Source: Sphaeroforma sirkka
Lineage: Eukaryota; Opisthokonta; Ichthyosporea; Ichthyophonida
Length of the DNA stretch: 25,000 nucleotides
NCBI GenBank assembly: GCA_001586965.3
Contig: LUCW03000628.1
Location: forward strand, 1 to 25,000
Direction: 5' to 3'
Notes under the pieces: model-generated
Database searches by the model: none
Seen by the model: the letters and a program-made list of their open reading frames with translations, nothing else
Told to the model about the DNA's origin: nothing
Shown here: in pieces, positions 1-9,124 of the stretch
Layout of the letters: the number at the start of each line of letters is the position of its first letter
How positions within the stretch are numbered: position 1 is the first letter of the stretch
Position numbers and translations under genes: made by a program

Positions 1-568
1 AAAGGAACGAGAAACCATCGCAGATTGGCATTTGGGATCTCCATTTATTTTAATCCGACCTTGAATAACAAAAACCTCTTTTACACATATTTTACGATTA
101 AATGCTTTACGAGAAGTACGTCATATTGGCACTACTGGTGTCGGAGCCAGGGAGTGAATTTTGAACACAGAAATGTCTAGTCCTTTAGTTTAGTAGTTTT
201 TTTATAAGCATAAAGGCTGTGTTTTTGTTGCTTTATATGCAGAGCCGATAATTGTAACATAAATTAGAAGATAATCGTCGGCCACTGTCGGTGTTGAGAT
301 TATCGCTGCCGTCGGTCTGAAATTCCTAGAAGACTTCAACTCAGAATAGAATTGTTAGTGTGCTGGAAGTGTTGAGGGCTGCATATCGTATTGCTAGAAT
401 TTTGATGATTCTGTCAGGCACACTACCCTAAGTATACTATTAAATTAAGTCTGTCACTACATGGTCTACACTATGCCCAGCAAAAGAGTAACAATCAACA
501 CGTTAATATCTAGTTTTCTACAATGTATATTGATTTATTTTGTTCTAATTGGAGGGTTATGTTATATA
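1..568. other. Non-coding stretch with a possible LTR U5 / primer-binding-site remnant
   Basis: No open reading frame of protein-like character is visible on either strand. The one recognisable signal is TGGTGTCGGAGCCAGG at 136-151, which matches 14 of 16 positions of the primer-binding site complementary to plant-type initiator tRNA-Met used by many Copia and Ty3 elements. It lies four bases after a CA dinucleotide (TTGGCA, ending at 131) that could be an LTR end, so 1-131 could be the U5 side of an LTR from a family other than the one at 801. No gag follows. This is a motif match only and could be chance. Confidence 0.3.
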
Positions 569-800
569 GGGATAATATTATTTATTTCAAAAAATGACAA
601 GTATGTATATTACAATGTATGAACATATAGTATGGCTCTCATAGTCGCTGTAGTGGTTCAGGAATGATATTATTTCTTTCAAATACAATGTATGAACATA
701 TGGTATGGCTCTCATAGCCGTGGTAGTGGTTCGGAAAAGATCGGTGGGAAGAAGTGGTCAGTAAGTTCCCGTTTGAAGCTTGGGCCAAGTGAGTCGACGA
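569..800 (-). mobile_element. LINE copy A, 3'-terminal fragment (distal part)
   Basis: This stretch matches 13911-14065, the 3' UTR end of LINE copy B, in the same orientation, so it is the 3' tail of a second copy. Shared landmarks are the ATAATATTATTTATTTC end, the GGTATGGCTCTCATAG block and the TTTGAAGCTTGGGCCA block just before 800. Copy A carries an internal tandem duplication: about 569-660 is repeated, slightly shortened, at 661-733, whereas copy B has one unit. The fragment is interrupted at 800 by the Ty3 element and resumes at 8359. It contains no coding sequence; the other part (8359-8649) reaches the last codons of ORF2. Confidence 0.8.
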
Positions 801-1394
801 TGTAGAAATACGGCCTCCGGTCAGTCTAAAATATCAATATCAATTGAGATAATACATTGGTTTTTATTTGTATTTTTAATAATTTAGTACAAGCTCTTTT
901 TCCAATATTTCCAAAGTGTTCTAAATTCACTTTGATGGCTCCAATAGCCTGAGTATTTGGTATGACTCATCTACTTGGACCTATTTGAGACATTAGTAGA
1001 TGTAGGATATTATAAACTAAATTTTATAATCTCCGAACTACTACTTATAGATTTTGGTCCTCCCGCCAATCTCCAAAATCCAATAAGTCTTTTTCTTTTT
1101 TAACTTTTCTTCAGATGGAACTTTATTTATATCAGCTAATGTATTAACGTGACTTACGTTATTATGTCTATTTACAAATTAGGCAAGTGGTCATGAACAC
1201 TTAGTACTTCTAGTGAAAATTATTCAATAAAGAACAGCTAGAGGTACGCCCTGTGTGATCGAGGATATTTAGGCTCTTAACAAGAGGCAGTCCCGATCAT
1301 TCTTACACAAGCTACCACTGCTAAATCCTAACTGACTAAATTGTATTTTAGTTTAATATAGTTTGAAACCTAGTAATTTCCATCGAAGTTTACA
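801..1394 (+). repeat. 5' LTR of Ty3 copy 1
   Basis: The LTR starts TGTAGAAATACGG and ends GAAGTTTACA (594 bp) and is nearly identical to 7762-8358. A likely polyadenylation signal AATAAA lies at 1226-1231. No match to a common tRNA-derived primer-binding site is seen directly after 1394, so the priming mechanism is unresolved. Confidence 0.92.
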
Positions 1395-1473
1395 TATTTT
1401 TCAGTTATTTAGTAGTTACAGTAGTGTACTGCTTCTAGACTGTCTGACATCGATTTACTATCCAGCAAATACT

Positions 1474-3482
1474 ATGGCTAAGGGTACTTCTAAAGGCAAG
1501 GGAGCCGCTAACTCTAAGCCTGCTAAGCCTGCCGAGGTTCCTGAGGTCCCTGTGGAAACACCTAGCCTGTCTGGAGTTGAGCCTGCCGAGGATACTGTTG
1601 GGGAAGCAAATTCTGAGGTTGGTACAGAGGATTATTCTGAGGATGACTCGTCGGATCCTAAAGCCTTGGAAGAAGAGGTATCTACTACCGCGGAAAGGTT
1701 CGCCAGCGTCCGTGTATCACCTAGGAGTGAAGCTCAGGACCCCAGCTTGCCCCCCCCCTGACCACGTGCCGTCAAATATTGGGGATAAACGTCGAAAGGC
1801 TGGAAAATTCGTGGATACGAATGTCGGGGGCATTATAACTCCACATCTAAAGGACACTCCAGCACAAATCCGGAGTAAAAAGGAAGTATTGGACCTGTCC
1901 GAAAATTTCGGTTTCGCCATCGATGGAGAAGCCATTCCATTCAGCTCAAATCTTGGGGCCGAAGCTGAGGACGCCATAACTCGACAACGAGTGGTTGGAT
2001 CCTCTCAATCTCGACGCCAATTGAACCGCACTGAAGCGCTCTTGAAGGAGCTAGCGGCAGCAGCAGTTGTGGACCCCTCTATCGTGTCCCACTTGGCTGA
2101 TATTCTTCCTATACCGAAGAAGAAGAAAAATTCGGGCCGGGTTTCGAACCCGAGACCTACTGGTTTACCAGCCAGTATGTTTACCACTAAGCCAGTTACC
2201 ACTGGCGAGAGAGATAATTGCTACCATCGACCATCCTCTTGACAAACCTAACCCTGTCAGAGGATATGATCGTATGGAATTCGATGAGGCTTACCATCCT
2301 CGTAATATCGACCCTCATTTGCCAACTAACCCTGGTAATCCCGATTTTGGCAATCGCTACACCAGTACCTCGTTAGAGAGTTCCCGCTCTAATCCTGAGG
2401 ATGAGGAAGTGAGAACCAGACATACTCGTCTCAGGCTATTACGCTCTGGTATACAAGTCCTTGAGGACCGTCTATTGAATGACTCTGACCTTGACGATAG
2501 GAAAGCGGATAACATTCGCTATCTAATCGATAACAAGAGAAAGGAAATAGACACCATCTTGGCACTAGCAGCCCGTAGCACTGAGCATGAGCCTCGTGAA
2601 CACTTAGAACCAAGCTTTATAAAGCAGCTAGGTAACGCGCAGGCTGAGGTCGATTTCTCTACTAATGAGAGTACAGTGGAGACACTGAAGGCCTTCGACC
2701 AACTTAAGGAGTCTGTCAGCCTTAGGGATAAGCAGATGATGAATGCCTTTATTCATTTCTGTGAGCCAGGTGAATGGCGAACTATCTTGAAGGCTCATGA
2801 GCCCAACTGGAAAGCCCTACCCTGGCACCAGTTGCGTGATAATATACTTAACACCTTTTTTTTGAAGATGCACGTGACCGTGAACTTCTAGAGTCTCGCA
2901 AGTTCTTTGCGAACGATACCACTATTCGAGGTGCTCTAGCTCATATGACACATATGAATACTCGGATGGGTGGTCGTACCTATACTGGCGAATATTTATT
3001 AATTTGTCAGATGATGGAGACTCTGGGAGCTAACCTCTTTAAGAAAGTCAATGATGACATCATCGCCTATGGTGATTTGCGATCTATGCCTTGGTCTGTC
3101 TTTGAGAAGATAGTACACAAGCATACCAATTCCTCTACTAGAGTACTTAGTACCACGAGCTACACCCAGCCCACTAAGCGAAACGCAGTAGAGACTAATA
3201 CTGCGTGTAGTACTAAGAAACCTCGCACTACTACTGGAGGGGTACTGGCTCTACTTCTACCGAACCGAAAGGTGATAAGAAGGTGAGAGCGCCTTGCAAG
3301 AAGTGTGGTTACAACCTCACAAAACGTAATGGCAAGTGGAATGGTAGACACGACCCTGTTAAGTGTGCACCAGGCAAGCCAGATTTTGGACACTATATGA
3401 AAGAGTGTGCTACTTGCAAGGGTACTAACGGTTGGCACAAAGAGGATTGCAAGGACTTACCAGACGTCCAAGTTAAGCACTG
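1474..3482 (+). mobile_element. gag: gag region of Ty3 copy 1 (fossil)
   Basis: This is the structural-protein region of the element. It starts at an ATG whose product begins MAKGTSKGKGAA; the same start occurs in copy 2 (MAKENSKGKEAA, minus strand from 13786), which supports the start site. The N-terminal part is low-complexity, rich in Pro, Glu and Lys. The middle part is helical and charged, like a capsid. The C-terminal part (about 3290-3480) has two Cys/His clusters, CKKC with a following HDPVKC and CATC with a following HKEDC, consistent with a nucleocapsid zinc region of longer spacing than the usual CCHC knuckle. The region is broken, and a tRNA-like sequence lies within it (2129-2201). 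Confidence 0.7.
2129..2201 (-). repeat. tRNA-like (SINE-type or tRNA pseudogene) sequence inside gag
   Basis: Read on the minus strand, 2194-2184 is TGGCTTAGTGG, an A-box, and 2150-2140 is GGTTCGAAACC, a B-box, 44 bases apart as in real tRNAs. The T arm folds as TCGGG / TTCGAAA loop / CCCGG. The anticodon arm has a six-pair stem (TACTGG with CCAGTA) and an eight-base loop, and resembles a Thr tRNA with GGT. A TTTTT run, a Pol III stop, follows the acceptor side at once. The 5' acceptor strand does not pair with the 3' strand CCCGAAT, so it is not a working tRNA. A tRNA-derived SINE head or a tRNA pseudogene captured by the element is most likely. Confidence 0.55.
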
Positions 3483-3492
3483 ACAGTACCAT

Positions 3493-3915
3493 ATGTGCGC
3501 ACTAGAGCAAGATTATGAGAAAATGTTCAATAAAATCTATACCAAAGGAGATGAACGTATCTTTCAAACAGTTTTCGTAAATGGAGAAAAAGTTATGGCA
3601 CTATTTGATCCGGGGGCTGAAGTCTCTGCTATCTCATGCCGAGTAGCCTACGCTACAGATAAAAACCCTAAAACCCTAAAAACCCTTGATCCAGGGGCTG
3701 AAGTCTCTGCTATCTCATGCCGAGTAGCCTACGCTACAGATATGGCTGTCCATAACGAAACAACCGATCTAATCTTGGGAAATGGCAAAGTTACTACTTG
3801 CGAACAAGCCATTGACTATGCACACATAATGCTGTCAGATAGAAGAGAAGTGAAGACTCACCTAATCGTTACTGACATGTCTCAGAAATACGATTTAATT
3901 ATAGGTATGACTTAA
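3493..3915 (+). mobile_element. Aspartic protease region of Ty3 copy 1 (fossil)
   Basis: The sequence shows an aspartic-protease-like core with ALFDPGAEVSAIS, corresponding to the LxDTGAxxS active-site loop of retroviral-type proteases, and downstream HLIVTDMSQKYDLIIGM, the conserved flap-to-second-loop stretch. In this family the enzyme cleaves Gag and Pol during particle maturation. A telomere-like tract between two 55-bp direct repeats lies in this segment and is listed separately. Confidence 0.65.
3606..3741. repeat. 55-bp direct repeat flanking a telomere-like CCCTAAA tract
   Basis: 3606-3660 and 3687-3741 are 55-bp direct repeats with one difference. Between them, 3661-3685 is AAAAACCCTAAAACCCTAAA followed by AACCC, resembling (CCCTAAA)n telomeric repeats. 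Similar short tracts occur at 20653-20673 and 22793-22803. A tandem duplication with telomere-like filler is a known signature of break repair. Confidence 0.7.
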
Positions 3916-3953
3916 TTATACAAAACAGGAAGATTGCAATAACTGACTGGTGT

Positions 3954-5290
3954 ATGTTTAAGTTCTCTAATGGGTACGTTAGACTTGACTTAACAAACGT
4001 CGACTTCTCTAAGTTAAAGTGTCCTTCACATAACTACGTGAGTTGGAGACACAAAGACGTTGTCAAAACCCAACTCGAAGATTGGTTAAAACAGGGTCTA
4101 ATTGAAATCAATTATGATGCAACCCCAGTTAACTTAACTCTCTTAGCGGTCGATCAATATAAATCTGATGGAACGTTTAGTAAAACAAGAGTAGTACTAG
4201 ACCTGTCGCCAATCAACAAACTAATTCCGCAACATAGTTTTCCCTTACCTAAGATAAGCGAGATACTACGCAAAATGGAGGGTGCGACTATCTTTTCCAA
4301 GATAGACTTAAAAGCTGCATTCCATCAACTACAGATATATGAGCCTCATAGGAAATACTTTTCCTTTACTTGGCAAGGTAAGAAGTACCAGTTTAAAGGT
4401 GCACCTGAAGGCTTACACATGTTACCTTCTTTCTTCCAACAAGTTATGATGGAACTATTTGCGGACCTGTCGTATAACGTATCAGTCTATTTAGATGATA
4501 TAGTTATCTTTACAAAGACAGCACATGAACATGCTAAACTCGTTAAAGAAGTCTTAAAGCGACTTAATCATGCTAAACTTAAGATTAACGAAGACAAGTG
4601 TTCTTTTGCTAAAGATACTATACACTTACTTGGCTACAAAGTATCTGCAGCAGGGGTAGAAATTGATCCTGGCAAGAAACAGTTTCTGTTGGATTTATCA
4701 TCACCAATTACTGGAAGAGATGTGAACTCTGTGTGTGGGTTTGTTAACTTCTTCTCGGATTCGGTACCGCATCTTTCTCATTACTTAAAGCCTTTCAGTC
4801 ACCTACGGCTGCACAAAGGACCTTTGGGAAAGCTTTGGACTAAAGAATGTGATGATGCATTTAAACTAGTCAAAAGTAAAGTAATGGACGCACCCATCAT
4901 GCAGTACCCCGTGGATGGTGTCCCATTCCAAGTAGCAACCGACGCTTCAGATCGAGCGGTAGGTGGAGTGCTTTTACCAAACGATAAATGGTAAACCGCG
5001 CTACATACAATTCTTTAGCAAGAGTTATAATAAGAGTCAACGGAATTACCCTACCGTTGAACAAGAGCTCCTTGCTATAGTTACTGCGTTAAGACAGTTT
5101 AAAGACTACCTTTATGGAAGTTACTTTACTGTCGCCTGTGATCAAAAGTCTTTAACATACTTAAAAGATATGAACCCTGATTCACAGTTGGTGAGCCGCT
5201 GGCATGACATTATTGCCAAGTTCGCTTTTAATATAACACACATTCCAGGAATACATAACCATCTTCCTGACATGCTCTCTCGACTTGTGC
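3954..5290 (+). mobile_element. Reverse transcriptase and RNase H region of Ty3 copy 1 (fossil)
   Basis: The reverse transcriptase carries the canonical Ty3 blocks: RVVLDLSPINKLIPQHSFPL, then FSKIDLKAAFHQLQI, FKGAPEGLHMLPSFFQQVM and the catalytic YLDDIVIFT at about 4490-4515. The connection and RNase H follow, with ATDASDRAVGGVL, EQELLAIVTALRQFKDYL, HIPGIHNHLPDMLSR and Asp/Glu positions as expected. Together these enzymes copy the element RNA into DNA. The block order and wording fit Ty3/gypsy rather than Copia or BEL. Confidence 0.9.
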
Positions 5291-5324
5291 CCGACTACCA
5301 GAAAACAGTCAAAGAGTTATTAGC

Positions 5325-5670
5325 AACCGATTGGATGCTAAATAAGAAATGGTTTAAACTCGCTCAATCACGATGGGGTCCATTTACTGTTGATATGTTC
5401 GCCGCAGAACATAACAAACAGGTTTCTGAATATAGGTCGTTGACTCATCCTAAAGGTGATGCGTTTCAGCTTGACTTATCAAAGCATAATGCGTGGGCTA
5501 ACCCACCTTGTCAACTTATCGCACAGTTGTTAAATTATGTTAATATTACTAAATCTACCATTACGCTGTGTTGTCCCTTACGTAACTCCGACCCATGGAT
5601 ACGTGATTTAATTAATATGATTCAAGACGAACCTATTTATGTCGACCGTGAAACCGACACGTTCTTGTAT
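5325..5670 (+). mobile_element. Dam-methyltransferase-like domain between RNase H and integrase, Ty3 copy 1 (fossil)
   Basis: After RNase H the reading continues with WGPFTVDMFAAEHNKQVSEY, then GDAFQLDL and NAWANPPCQLIAQLL; NPP is encoded at 5500-5508. This matches the 'W..p.iDlFAs..N' plus 'NPP/FPP' region that in DIRS-type elements is described as a DNA N6-adenine (Dam-like) methyltransferase domain. NPP corresponds to catalytic motif IV (D/N/S-P-P-Y/F), but here Cys follows instead of an aromatic residue, so activity is doubtful. Copy 2 keeps part of the same region (about 11450-11870). A structural spacer with no activity is the alternative. Confidence 0.5.
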
Positions 5671-5890
5671 CAGGGATCCTATTCTATTAAGAAGACGCCT
5701 TGGAAACACACCATTGTTTGTCGCATCGGTCCTGCAGGTACCACTAAGTGGAAACCCTCAACCGAATTCTTAGCTAAACTAGAGGAGTCTAAAGAGTTTG
5801 AACAAAAGCTCAAGACTCGTACAACACATGCACCCAACAAGATTGCAGTCGAGGTAATGCCGATTGAAACGGCATTAGATCGTAAAAAAC

Positions 5891-7190
5891 ATGGAACTAG
5901 CTAAGGCCATGGATCAAAGACTCAAAACTCTAAGAGAACCTGAAGCTCGCACTCAACTACTTAAAGCGCTGCTTAAAGAACAGCCAGGAGTTGCGAAACA
6001 ACTGAAGAAGATACTTCAACAATCCAATGTTGTCAATTATGTATCTCAGGACTCTACCCCTCCTGATACTGAGGTTGCCCTTTCCAACAGGACTATGGTT
6101 CATCCAGCCAGCGTTACGCAGAATCTGACTGACTTAGAGGAGCTCGAAAGTAGAGTTAAAATTATACATAATTTAACGCATCGAGCATATGAGCATACTT
6201 ATAAAATGGCTATTCGTGCAGGGCTTGATCACCCGGCGCTGAAAGAAACCATACGTGAAGTATACCGACGCTGTACTGATTGTGAAAAGAACCAGATCAA
6301 GCGATACGGTTGGGCACCCCTAAAAAAGTGTGACAGAAGACCAACCGATGCGCCGAGTCATAGTCGATTTGGTTAAACTCCCGCGATCCAAGCATACTGG
6401 CGATGTATATATCTGTCATTTCTTATGTGTGGCTTCGGGCTATAACTTGCTTTATGCAATACCGAACAAACGTCCACAAACAGTGGCAGAATTATGCTAT
6501 CACGTCTTTAATGACTTCGGTTTCCCCGAGTACTATGTTCTGATAACGGTAGTGAGTTTTGTACCGACGTAATGGAGGCACTTATACTCGTATCAGGCAT
6601 GACCCATAGGCGTGGTGTTCCTTACAAACCTCAAACGCAGGGTGCAAATGAGACACGTCATAGAGAACTTAAGAAACTCTTGCGTACCGCACTAGACGAC
6701 GTTGAGGATATGTGGCCTTATCATTTGAAATGGGTTCAGACTCAAATGAATAACTGCATGAATCCTCAAACTGGAACACTCCCGTTTCACTATTTCTTTG
6801 GCCGCTATAGTGAATTACAAGCAACGTTTGATAAAACTGCGCCCGAGAAACACGCTACCCCGTGGCTACAAAAGATCGAGCATATGCAGAACGTTGTTTA
6901 CCCCTGTTTACTCGAGCACAAGAATCGCGTCCTACTTAAAGCGTATGACCGATGGAATAACACTAAGAACATTGTTCAGTTCAAAGTCGGCGATTACGTT
7001 AACATTATAAATCGAAACGCCAACGTTACCGAACTCTCTTCTAAGACGATAGGACCTTTTGTTATTTCCTACCATGATGAGAAGAGTGATACTTACGAAG
7101 TGAATAACATTGATGGTACTAGCGCAACCAATCTAGGCACTCACCGTATCCCTACCTCCGAACTCTCATTCGCTCGCTCATTTGATTCTG
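5891..7190 (+). mobile_element. Integrase region of Ty3 copy 1 (fossil)
   Basis: The N-terminal HHCC zinc-binding motif is visible (HNLTH, later CTDC at about 6275). The core starts with the first catalytic Asp in IVDLVKLPRSKHTG and ends with the glutamate block YKPQTQGANETRHREL near 6625-6670. Downstream is a GPF/Y-like segment, FKVGDYVNIINRNANVTELS followed by IGPFVIS. The enzyme inserts the cDNA into the host chromosome; the 4-bp target duplication of this copy fits a Ty3-type integrase. The region is broken. Confidence 0.85.
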
Positions 7191-7675
7191 ATATACCAGT
7201 TATGGAGTCACAAGTCAAAGATATAATTGATAAAACATCCGAAGACGGTTACACTTACTACAAGACCCGTTTCATGGATGGGACAGTAGCTTGGCTAACC
7301 TCCGATGCATTTCGTGAATCTCGCGACTTTCTTCGTATCTTTAATAAGAAATGGAATAAGCGTTTACATAAGAACACACGAGATAAACGAAAAGGGTTTC
7401 CTCAGGTGACTACAAACCCTGACGGATCTGAAATTCCCTATTTGCCACCTACTTCCCTACGTGTCTAAACTTTCTGATCTGCTTACCAACAGTACAGAAA
7501 ATTGTTCAAACTTACTTACTAATGAAGAACAGCCTTTGGCTATTACCTTACCAAATAATAAACGTAAGGCGCCTACATCGGAAATGGTTACTGGACCAAA
7601 TACTAAACGACATAGAGTACAACATGAGTCTTGAACTCGTACATATAGGCACATACTTACTCGATAAGTCATGAC
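7190..7675 (+). mobile_element. Chromodomain-like C-terminal tail of Ty3 copy 1 (fossil)
   Basis: The integrase tail contains MESQVKDIIDKTSEDGYTYY followed by KTRFMDGTVAWLTSDAF, which matches the chromodomain pattern (V-x-x-I-x-D ... DG ... Y-x-V/T-x-W/F-x-D/G ... W) of chromoviruses, where it steers integration toward particular chromatin. A Lys/Arg-rich stretch, KKWNKRLHKNTRDKRKG, follows and could be a nuclear localisation signal. The reading ends shortly before the 3' LTR, after NNKRKAPTSEM. Confidence 0.6.
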
Positions 7676-7761
7676 CGAAACCGTTTTTACTTTGGTTTTC
7701 GCTTTACCAACTAGATCGTATCTTAACGTACGTTCGTAGTTCTAAAAGCTACTGGGGGCTA

Positions 7762-8358
7762 TGTAGAAATACGGCCTCCGGTCAGTCTAAAATATCAAGA
7801 TCAATTGAGATAATACATTGGTTTTATTTGTATTTTAAATAATTTAGTACAAGCTCTTTTTCCAATATTTCCAAAGCGTTCTAAATTCACTTTGATGGCT
7901 CCAATAGCCTGAGTATTTGGTATGACTCATCTACTTGGACCTATTTGAGACATTAGTAGATGTAGGATATTATAAACTAAATTTTATAATCTCCGAACTA
8001 CTACTTATAGATTTTGGTCCTCCCGCCAATCTCCAAAATCCAATAAGTCTTTTTTTTCTTTTTTTAACTTTTCTTCAGATGGAACTTTATTTATATCAGC
8101 TAATGTATTAACGTGACTTACGTTATTATGTCTATTTACAAATTAGGCAAGTGGTCATGAACACTTAGTACTTCTAGTGAAAATTATTCAATAAAGAACA
8201 GCTAGAGGTACGCCCTGTGTGATCGAGGATATTTAGGCTCTTAACAAGAGGCAGTCCCGATCATTCTTACACAAGCTACCACTGCTAAATCCTAACTGAC
8301 TAAATTGTATTTTAGTTTAATATAGTTTGAAACCTAGTAATTTCCATCGAAGTTTACA
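7762..8358 (+). repeat. 3' LTR of Ty3 copy 1
   Basis: The LTR is 597 bp, TGTAGAAATACGG to GAAGTTTACA, with about 3 substitutions and small T-run changes from the 5' LTR. A G-rich tract (ACTGGGGGCTA) lies immediately before it and is the likely polypurine primer. AATAAA is at 8190-8195. It is followed by the ACGA target duplication. Confidence 0.92.
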
Positions 8359-8649
8359 ACGATGGGGAATATACGCTGAGTCAATCCGGGCCGGTGCTGA
8401 CAAAACATTGACACCATCGAGTGTGACATGTATTCGCTAGCTAACAAAGAAGCGTGCCCATCTTTGTGGTATGGATCGGTCCTGCGCCGTGTAGTGCCGT
8501 GGAATGGGTGAGTGCAGAGTACAAAATACCGAGTAGGGCCAGGTTATCCGTATCATAGGCGGAACCAACAAGCGCGATGATTTGGTTTGAACCGAAATTT
8601 TAACAGCGTGATTAGCCGGGGTATGGGGAACATCTGTTGATGTGTCAGA
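8359..8649 (-). mobile_element. LINE copy A, 3'-terminal fragment (proximal part)
   Basis: This stretch continues the LINE fragment interrupted by Ty3 copy 1 and matches 14066-14450 of copy B (for example GGGCCGGTGCTGACAAAACA, GTGTAGTGCCGTGGAATGGG, CAACAAGCGCGATGATTTGG). About 86 bp present in copy B (roughly 14261-14346) is missing here. It reaches just past the ORF2 stop and ends at 8649 within the last codons of ORF2, where it abuts the truncated LTR of Ty3 copy 2. Confidence 0.8.
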
Positions 8650-8893
8650 TAAGTAGTAGTTCAGAGATTATAAAATTTAGTTTATAATATCCTACATCTA
8701 CTATCGTCTCAAATAGGTCCAAGTGAATGAGTCATACCAAATACTCAGGCTATTGGAGCCACCAAAGTGAATTTAGAACTTTGGAAATATTGAAAAAGAA
8801 CTTGTATTAAATTATTCAAAATTCAAATATAAACCAATATGTTATCTCATTTGATCTTGATATTTTAGACTGGCCGGAGGCCCTATTCCTACA
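8650..8893 (-). repeat. Partial 3' LTR of Ty3 copy 2
   Basis: On the minus strand this corresponds to the first about 244 bp of the family LTR (start at 8893, CCGGAGGCC... region). The G-rich polypurine-like tract (rc of TAGCCTCCAGT) sits directly upstream, as in copy 1. The LTR stops abruptly at the junction with LINE copy A at 8649/8650. Confidence 0.85.
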
Positions 8894-9124
8894 TAGCCTC
8901 CAGTAACTTTTAGGACTACGGACGTACGTGAAGATACGATCTAGCTCGTAAAGCAAAAGCCAAAGTAAAACGGTTCTGGTCATGGCTTATCGAGTAAGTG
9001 TGTGTCTATATGTACGAGTTCAAGACTCATGTTGTACTCTATGTCGTTTAGTATTTGGTCCAGTAACCATTTCCGATGTAGGCGCCTTACGTTTATTATT
9101 TGGTAAGGTAATAGCCAAAGGCTG

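Larger units (their letters stand above)
801..8358 (+). mobile_element. Ty3/gypsy chromovirus-like LTR retrotransposon, copy 1
   Basis: The element is 7.56 kb long with both LTRs (TG...CA) and a 4-bp target duplication, ACGA, at 797-800 and 8359-8362. The internal order is gag, aspartic protease, reverse transcriptase, RNase H, a Dam-methylase-like domain, integrase and a chromodomain-like tail; integrase after RNase H is the Ty3/gypsy order. It sits inside LINE copy A, and LINE copy B shows the unoccupied site at about 14060-14072. The two LTRs differ by about 3 substitutions plus short T-run length changes over about 595 bp, so the insertion is young. The coding region is nevertheless broken, with roughly eight disruptions, and a short tRNA-like insertion lies in gag. 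It is treated as a fossil copy. Confidence 0.9.

Noticed and set aside
2129-2201. A functional tRNA-Thr gene
   Set aside because: The 5' and 3' acceptor strands do not pair and the anticodon loop has an extra base, so it was kept as tRNA-like only.
1717-2202. Minus-strand ORFs of 65-86 codons opposite gag
   Set aside because: They are shadows. Part is explained by the tRNA-like sequence, and no protein features are present.
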